From positions 1 to 7,593 of the forward strand of contig JALOMS010000265.1 in the NCBI GenBank assembly GCA_025455345.1: 7,593 nt of DNA, in the 5' to 3' direction. Numbering within the stretch: the first letter of the stretch is position 1; every line of letters starts with the position of its first letter. The DNA comes from Thermoflexibacter sp. (GTDB lineage: Bacteria > Bacteroidota > Bacteroidia > Cytophagales > Thermoflexibacteraceae). A program made the translations under genes and the position numbers. The notes under the pieces are model-generated. The model was not told the origin of the DNA. It saw only the letters and a program-made list of their open reading frames with translations, and ran no database searches. This document shows, one piece after another, positions 7,500 to 7,593 of this stretch.

Positions 7500-7507
7500 C
7501 AAATGTA
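7500..7507 (-). promoter_or_regulatory. Possible -7 element upstream of the STAS gene
   Basis: On the minus strand TACATTTG matches the Bacteroidota -7 consensus TAnnTTTG exactly. No convincing TTG-type -33 box is found 18-21 nt upstream, so this is weak. A start near 7493 would give a leader of about 35 nt to ATG 7458, or about 119 nt to ATG 7374. The remaining upstream stretch to the window end is AT-rich and shows no gene. Confidence 0.25.
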
Positions 7508-7593
7508 AAGATAGATAAAATAATTATGAATTTTAAAATTTGTTTCTAATATTCATAAATTTCTTGTAGATTTTATCTTAAGTATTTGATTAT

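Overview
The window is AT-rich and has the look of a Bacteroidota genome, most likely a Cytophagia-type gliding or marine lineage. The lineage call is an inference. It rests on the low GC, the absence of Shine-Dalgarno sites, a GWxTD-domain lipoprotein, a SpoIIE-type phosphatase with the coiled-coil NYAQRIQSAMLP linker common in this phylum, a typical Bacteroidota stand-alone STAS protein, and promoter-like TAnnTTTG / TTG elements.

Layout. (1) Nucleotides 1-4509, plus strand: the 3' part of a very large signalling gene. It is open from the first base and cut by the window edge. It encodes an AAA/STAND ATPase, a long helical repeat region, a GAF domain, a coiled coil and a C-terminal PP2C/SpoIIE serine phosphatase. 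The sequence before the first Met (FRLGQ) reads like the linker that follows a Ser/Thr kinase domain in this family, so a kinase domain probably lies just upstream. (2) Nucleotides 6457 down to 4470, minus strand: a two-gene unit of a GWxTD-domain lipoprotein followed by an FkbM-family methyltransferase. The methyltransferase overlaps the phosphatase gene tail-to-tail by 40 bp. (3) Nucleotides 6458-6990: no intact gene apart from a small exported-type ORF on the plus strand. That ORF is frameshifted by an exact 28-bp tandem duplication; removing one copy restores a 79-codon frame. A perfect 15-bp bidirectional terminator hairpin follows. (4) Nucleotides 7374 (or 7458) down to 6991, minus strand: a STAS-domain anti-sigma-factor-antagonist-like protein with its AT-rich upstream region.

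Functionally, the SpoIIE phosphatase and the STAS protein are the two classical halves of a partner-switching circuit. Both are present here on opposite strands about 2.5 kb apart, with no anti-sigma kinase between them. That they work together is a hypothesis. The lipoprotein/methyltransferase pair has no obvious link to this circuit. The clearest oddity seen directly in the sequence is the 28-bp duplication that breaks the small exported ORF.
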